Shown: piece by piece, positions 4,001-5,853 of the stretch
Layout of the letters: the number at the start of each line of letters is the position of its first letter
How positions within the stretch are numbered: position 1 is the stretch's first letter
Assembly: GCA_002316585.1 (NCBI GenBank)
Contig: DCDU01000120.1
Location: 1-5,853 of the forward strand
Source of the DNA: Firmicutes bacterium UBA1047
GTDB lineage: Bacteria; Bacillota; Clostridia; Tissierellales; Sedimentibacteraceae
DNA: 5,853 bases
Direction: 5' to 3'
Made by a program: the position numbers and the translations under genes
Notes under the pieces: model-generated
Told to the model about the DNA's origin: nothing
Databases searched by the model: none
What the model saw: the letters and a program-made list of their open reading frames with translations, nothing else

Positions 4001-5853
4001 TGAAAGAATAGAGCTTAGCTTTCCGGGAGGAGCACAGGTTACTCCGTTGAATCCGGGAGGCAAACAAATAATATCTGCAAAGGTATATAACGGATTGGGC
4101 GAGTTTATGTCAGGAGAAAAGGTAGACTTTGAAAGCTCTGACCCGAATATTTTAAAGCATTCATTTTTAGATACTTTTACTGCCGGAGAGGTAACAAAGG
4201 AAACAGAGGTTACGATAACTTCCGTATTGCGGTCAAATCCAGAAATAAAAAGCAGTATTATCGTAAAGGTATCTCCGAAGCATGTGCATGCAAATTTAGA
4301 TGAAGAAATAGATTTTCTGAAGCAGTGCTACGAGGCATTTATGACAGAGGACAGCAGCGGTAATACGGGAAATGCAGGACTTGATTTATTTGCTCCCGGA
4401 GCGGCAAGGCTTGCGGGAATGGATGTTCAGAAAATAAAGAAAAACCTATATATAGATGATGAAAATAAATCCGCATTCCAATTGTCAAAATCAATAATTA
4501 CATTGATAGGTGCTGATTCGGACCCAAGACAATATCAGGATAAAGCTTCTGTCAGGAATTTAGTGCAGGAATTAGTGCTGTCACAGCAGTCTGAAGGAGC
4601 AAATGCGGGAGAATTTGTTAAGTCGAACAGTGATAAAAACTCTATAGAATCATTAGTAAGGTCTGTTATAGCCTTAGATATGGCAGGTGCCGAATACGAC
4701 GAAGGCAAGGCTGTTTTAAAACTGATTGAAATTTATGATAAAAAGGATTCCCATACATTTAAGGATATTAAAACAGACGGCTTGGTATTGGCTGCTCTGT
4801 CCAACCATAAGGATGTAGAGGGAATAAGTGCAAAAATAAATGATATATTGGCTTATTTAAAAACAAGGCAAAATGCCGACGGAGGCTTTGACATTGAATC
4901 CGGGGCTGAAAAGGGAAAGAACAGCCCCACAGCAACTGGCAGGGTTATATTGGGACTGATAGCAAACGGAATAAATCCATTGGAGGACGAAGAATGGATT
5001 AAAAACGGCTCCACCATGCTTGATGCCATAGTTAAAAGCAAGACAGTAAAGGAAAATATGAAGCACAGCGGCTACGGCAGGGGCGAAGAGGATGAATATA
5101 CATATGACGAGGCTACAGGCACGGCATTCGGTGCATTGATGGATTTGAAAAATCAGAAATCCATGTTTGAGCTGCTGAAAATAAATATGGATGCTGTTCC
5201 TGACCGTGTAGAAATAGACACTCCGCAAGGTATCCAAGTGGAAGAAGGAGAATTCTTAAGCTTAACGGCAAGTGTTTATGACAGTGACGGAAATGTGATT
5301 CATGGCAAGGAATTGGTATGGAGCAGCTCTGATGAAAGCATTGCTGCGGTAACTGACGGAAAAGCAGAAGCCATAAGACCCGGAGAAGCAACAATAACCG
5401 TTACTGTTAAGGATACTCAGATAAAGGATACAATCAGTATTACGGTTACACAGAAGGTAACGGAAATAGAAATTGATACGGCGATTATAGTAATTAACGA
5501 GGATGACAGCTACCAGGTAAAATCCGTACCTAAAACAGTCACTATAGAAAAGGGTAAGCATGACGGAGGCTTTACTGCATTTGGAGCATTGCAGGCGACA
5601 ACAGACCAATTTGTTGCGAAAAGCAGCGGATGGGTAACCTCTATTTACGGAATTACAGGTCCGGAAACGGGAGGCTGGATGTTCAGCGTCAATGGAGTTA
5701 TATCTAATGTGGGAGCAAAATCTACAGTGGTAAATAGCGGAGATAAGGTTATTTGGTTCTGCATTTATGATGTGGAAAAAGGAAACAATCCTAAATGGGA
5801 GGATATAAATGCTGAGCCGGACAAGGAATATGATGTTGAGGAGGCAGTAAAAG
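945..5853 (+). CDS. Giant secreted modular protein with GLUG, transcobalamin-like (DUF4430), alpha/alpha-toroid and Ig-like domains; 3' end outside window
   Basis: The frame runs from ATG 945 without a stop to the window's edge, giving 1636 complete codons. Residues 1-30 are a signal peptide: basic start (K2, R3, R4, K6), hydrophobic core, and likely cleavage after A-Y-A30. Domains by residue: 53-381 GLUG-type solenoid; 396-520 DUF4430/transcobalamin C-terminal-like; 526-880 second GLUG solenoid; 881-1019 unassigned, probably beta-rich; 1020-1111 Ig-like; 1117-1417 alpha/alpha-toroid (terpenoid-cyclase-like); 1419-1503 BIG2 Ig-like; 1508-1626 second DUF4430. The protein should be exported and displayed on the cell surface. 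Any LPXTG, SLH or other anchor would be in the missing C-terminus. Its transcript starts with a cobalamin riboswitch, and an alpha/alpha domain followed by a DUF4430-type domain mirrors animal intrinsic factor and transcobalamin. I infer a surface cobalamin or corrinoid capture protein. An adhesin that merely shares these domains remains possible. The domain calls are from recognised motifs, not searches. Confidence 0.93.
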   Translation, partial: MKRRIKVTPILLVFSMVLSMLSSVLYPAYAGEIFASQDAMMQTMALESEDVVEISTADELIELANIPSAQQTETYSKHYKLMNDIDLKDKTISKSMKPIGGSGYTGKKFSGTFDGNDYSIINLEFNAGTTESYSLFYGLSKNAVVKNLNIKDASLNLYGGSGAIAAKNEGTITNCSVTDSTISGTSAGIGGLVGVNEGTIEKSFVENSSIICKSTYSVMHYGGLAGKNGSSSANGIIRESYADVSVDGKKSTGGLVGYSSGTIENCYTLGEVNGTEETGGLTGRAGSKSQIINSYVNATVISSNTTGSAIVGSLEYGSGGTVENAYYNSDKVAAEVNTVFADFVTGKTSDEMKTPDFVSLLNEGSNIWGIKSGINGGFPYLTSIGSEKEPENPKETIEAQFIVAPYDNEKYEFYMHGGKALNITAETDGTSAKLIEIMEEAKDTIPYTSSEGQYGTIIDSIFGIEAKAPAGWMFTINDKVSGVGVSNAIVKDGDKILWYYASPSNGYNGPKWDELTAEEDGEESQDFEGKGTKDEPYLIKAADDLKNIMKYPTANFKLNNPIDLDGVEFEPIGSLENPFRGTFDGNNYKISNFALNKDENSKNIGFFGVINNAKILNVKMENADVTGGSRLGILAGYAKEDSNGANLIANCHVSGRLTALGTDVIKTTHAGGLVGINDGNNTVPGTGTGSYVYSIIDKCSADVDVRCSDKLKEEAGNIGGLVGWNRGIITDSYSTGNVSGGNLTGGMVGSNWEQIYNSYSTGNVTGYYTIGGFAGSSSILSVIEDCYSTGNVVGDKISRGNNFGGFIGSLSGAVKNSLSTGTLIEGWSYNGGFAGTYDGYNINNDVVNSYGNSVNNLGVKIKGIGNAIDTEDPDYERYLKTSITFDESKSKLKTMFNINLNDADNQDNDTVKAEAEKYEKTVIIPKSAVKGENITPLVVKLKNSQSSDNTVNIIYGQKEYKGYVTDSVPAGQYTLINKNEDLESKEEKILLTFVKNGEFAVKEVRVILEGENPVDLTKPERIELSFPGGAQVTPLNPGGKQIISAKVYNGLGEFMSGEKVDFESSDPNILKHSFLDTFTAGEVTKETEVTITSVLRSNPEIKSSIIVKVSPKHVHANLDEEIDFLKQCYEAFMTEDSSGNTGNAGLDLFAPGAARLAGMDVQKIKKNLYIDDENKSAFQLSKSIITLIGADSDPRQYQDKASVRNLVQELVLSQQSEGANAGEFVKSNSDKNSIESLVRSVIALDMAGAEYDEGKAVLKLIEIYDKKDSHTFKDIKTDGLVLAALSNHKDVEGISAKINDILAYLKTRQNADGGFDIESGAEKGKNSPTATGRVILGLIANGINPLEDEEWIKNGSTMLDAIVKSKTVKENMKHSGYGRGEEDEYTYDEATGTAFGALMDLKNQKSMFELLKINMDAVPDRVEIDTPQGIQVEEGEFLSLTASVYDSDGNVIHGKELVWSSSDESIAAVTDGKAEAIRPGEATITVTVKDTQIKDTISITVTQKVTEIEIDTAIIVINEDDSYQVKSVPKTVTIEKGKHDGGFTAFGALQATTDQFVAKSSGWVTSIYGITGPETGGWMFSVNGVISNVGAKSTVVNSGDKVIWFCIYDVEKGNNPKWEDINAEPDKEYDVEEAVK
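1101..2087 (+). repeat. GLUG-type repeat block 1 (protein residues 53-381)
   Basis: The block opens with the usual cap, E-I-S-T-A-D-E-L near 53-60, then M-N-D-I-D-L and F-S-G-T-F-D-G-N-D-Y-S-I. About six units follow the pattern G-G-L-V-G-x-N-x-G-x-I-x-N-C/S, for example G190-G191-L192-V193-G194 followed by N196-E-G198. It ends in a W-G-I ... G-G-F-P-Y-L motif at 378-381. These repeats are known from secreted Gram-positive and other surface proteins and are expected to form a right-handed beta-solenoid. They probably act as a stalk or a binding surface; no catalytic residues are seen. Confidence 0.85.
2130..2504 (+). other. DUF4430 / transcobalamin C-terminal-like domain, copy 1 (residues 396-520)
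   Basis: The hallmark is G471-W472-M473-F474-T-I-N477, then G482-V-G484-V-S, then K491-D492-G493-D494-K-I-L-W498-Y-Y. It matches the family pattern G-W-M-x-x-V-N-G ... N-V-G ... G-D-x-I-x-W. The family is related to the beta domain of intrinsic factor and transcobalamin, which closes over B12. A tail G-P-K-W-D-E-L (509-515) follows and reappears after copy 2. The domain sits between two GLUG blocks and lacks a neighbouring alpha/alpha domain, so copy 1 may have a different job from copy 2. Confidence 0.8.
2520..3584 (+). repeat. GLUG-type repeat block 2 (protein residues 526-880)
   Basis: It opens with a typical cap, F-E-G-K-G-T-K-D-E-P-Y-L-I (527-539), followed by F-R-G-T-F-D-G-N-N-Y-K-I. 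About seven repeat units follow, such as G719-G720-L721-V722-G723-W-N-R-G and several Y-S-T-G-N-V segments. The repeats are closer to the classical GLUG pattern than those of block 1 and share the S-T-G-N-V spacer. The block starts right after the first DUF4430 domain, which suggests that the GLUG plus DUF4430 pairing is an inherited module. Confidence 0.88.
4002..4277 (+). other. Ig-like domain (residues 1020-1111)
   Basis: The stretch starts E-R-I-E-L-S-F, has I-I-S-A-K-V-Y-N-G-L-G-E in the middle and F-E-S-S-D-P-N-I-L, and ends V-T-I-T-S ... I-I-V-K-V-S-P. This is the strand pattern of bacterial Ig-like (BIG-type) domains, with the S-S-D-P segment matching the S-S-D-E segment of the later copy. 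It probably acts as a rigid spacer before the alpha/alpha domain. The preceding residues 881-1019 look beta-rich but I cannot assign them. Confidence 0.6.
4293..5195 (+). other. Alpha/alpha-toroid domain, terpenoid-cyclase / intrinsic-factor-like (residues 1117-1417)
   Basis: The segment is helix-rich with small-residue helix pairs. It contains the motif K1306-T-R-Q1309-N1310-A-D1312-G1313-G1314-F1315-D, then S-P-T-A-T-G-R-V-I-L-G-L-I-A-N-G from S1327, and later S-G-Y-G-R-G ... E-A-T-G-T-A-F-G-A-L. Q-N-x-D-G-G-F followed by an A-T-A/T-G-x helix is the repeat signature of squalene-cyclase-type alpha/alpha barrels. The same fold forms the N-terminal barrel of intrinsic factor and transcobalamin, and it is often paired with DUF4430 in bacteria. 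I see no D-x-D-D cyclase catalytic motif, so a binding role is more likely than catalysis. Confidence 0.7.
5199..5453 (+). other. BIG2-type Ig-like domain (residues 1419-1503)
   Basis: It reads P-D-R-V-E-I at the start, then L-S-L-T-A-S-V-Y-D-S-D-G, V-W-S-S-S-D-E-S-I-A-A-V, G-K-A-E-A-I-R-P-G-E-A-T-I-T-V-T-V and finally I-S-I-T-V-T. This is a textbook bacterial Ig-like group 2 pattern. It lies between the alpha/alpha domain and the second DUF4430 domain and so probably acts as the linker that positions them. Confidence 0.9.
5466..5822 (+). other. DUF4430 / transcobalamin C-terminal-like domain, copy 2 (residues 1508-1626)
   Basis: The hallmark is G1576-G1577-W1578-M1579-F-S-V-N1583-G1584, then S-N1588-V-G1590, then N-S-G1599-D1600-K-V-I-W1604-F. 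An early V-T-I-E-K-G strand and a F-T-A-F-G-A-L helix complete the fold. It is closer to the canonical family pattern than copy 1. The tail N-P-K-W-E-D-I-N-A-E-P-D (1615-1626) copies the tail of the first domain. Following an alpha/alpha domain and one Ig spacer, it reproduces the alpha-then-beta order of animal B12 carriers. Confidence 0.87.

Noticed and set aside
1352..5609. Multiple minus-strand open frames of 60-126 codons
   Set aside because: They all lie antisense to the continuous 1636-codon plus-strand frame, lack ribosome binding sites and domain motifs, and have biased shadow-frame composition.

Overview
The window looks like chromosomal DNA from a low-GC Gram-positive anaerobe, probably of the class Clostridia. 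The reasons are the AT-rich sequence, a strong AGGAG ribosome binding site, heavy ATA (Ile) use in the main gene, a class-I cobalamin riboswitch with a transcription terminator, and a very large secreted modular protein. I cannot name the species.

Layout, all on the + strand. Positions 1-465 hold the C-terminal part of a class I SAM-dependent methyltransferase whose start lies outside the window. Positions 466-944 are a 479-base non-coding stretch. In order it holds a good sigma-A-type promoter (482-510), a cobalamin (B12) riboswitch aptamer (about 533-690), an expression platform with alternative pairings ending in a strong intrinsic terminator (about 691-782), and a further leader (783-944) with a degenerate tandem repeat, a possible hairpin and the ribosome binding site. 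From 945 to the window's end runs one uninterrupted reading frame of 1636 codons that is still open at 5853.

The giant protein has a signal peptide and then distinct modules: a GLUG-type beta-solenoid block, a DUF4430/transcobalamin-C-terminal-like domain, a second GLUG block, an unassigned beta-rich stretch, an Ig-like domain, an alpha/alpha-toroid (terpenoid-cyclase-like) domain, a BIG2 Ig-like domain, and a second DUF4430 domain. The C-terminus, where a cell-wall anchor would be expected, is off the end.

The main point of interest is the combination. A B12 riboswitch controls a secreted protein that carries the two fold types found in animal B12 carriers (intrinsic factor, transcobalamin, haptocorrin): an alpha/alpha barrel followed by the small beta domain. 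The economical hypothesis is a B12-repressed surface protein that captures cobalamin or another corrinoid for uptake. Promoter, riboswitch, terminator and domain motifs are read directly from sequence. B12 binding by the protein is inference.
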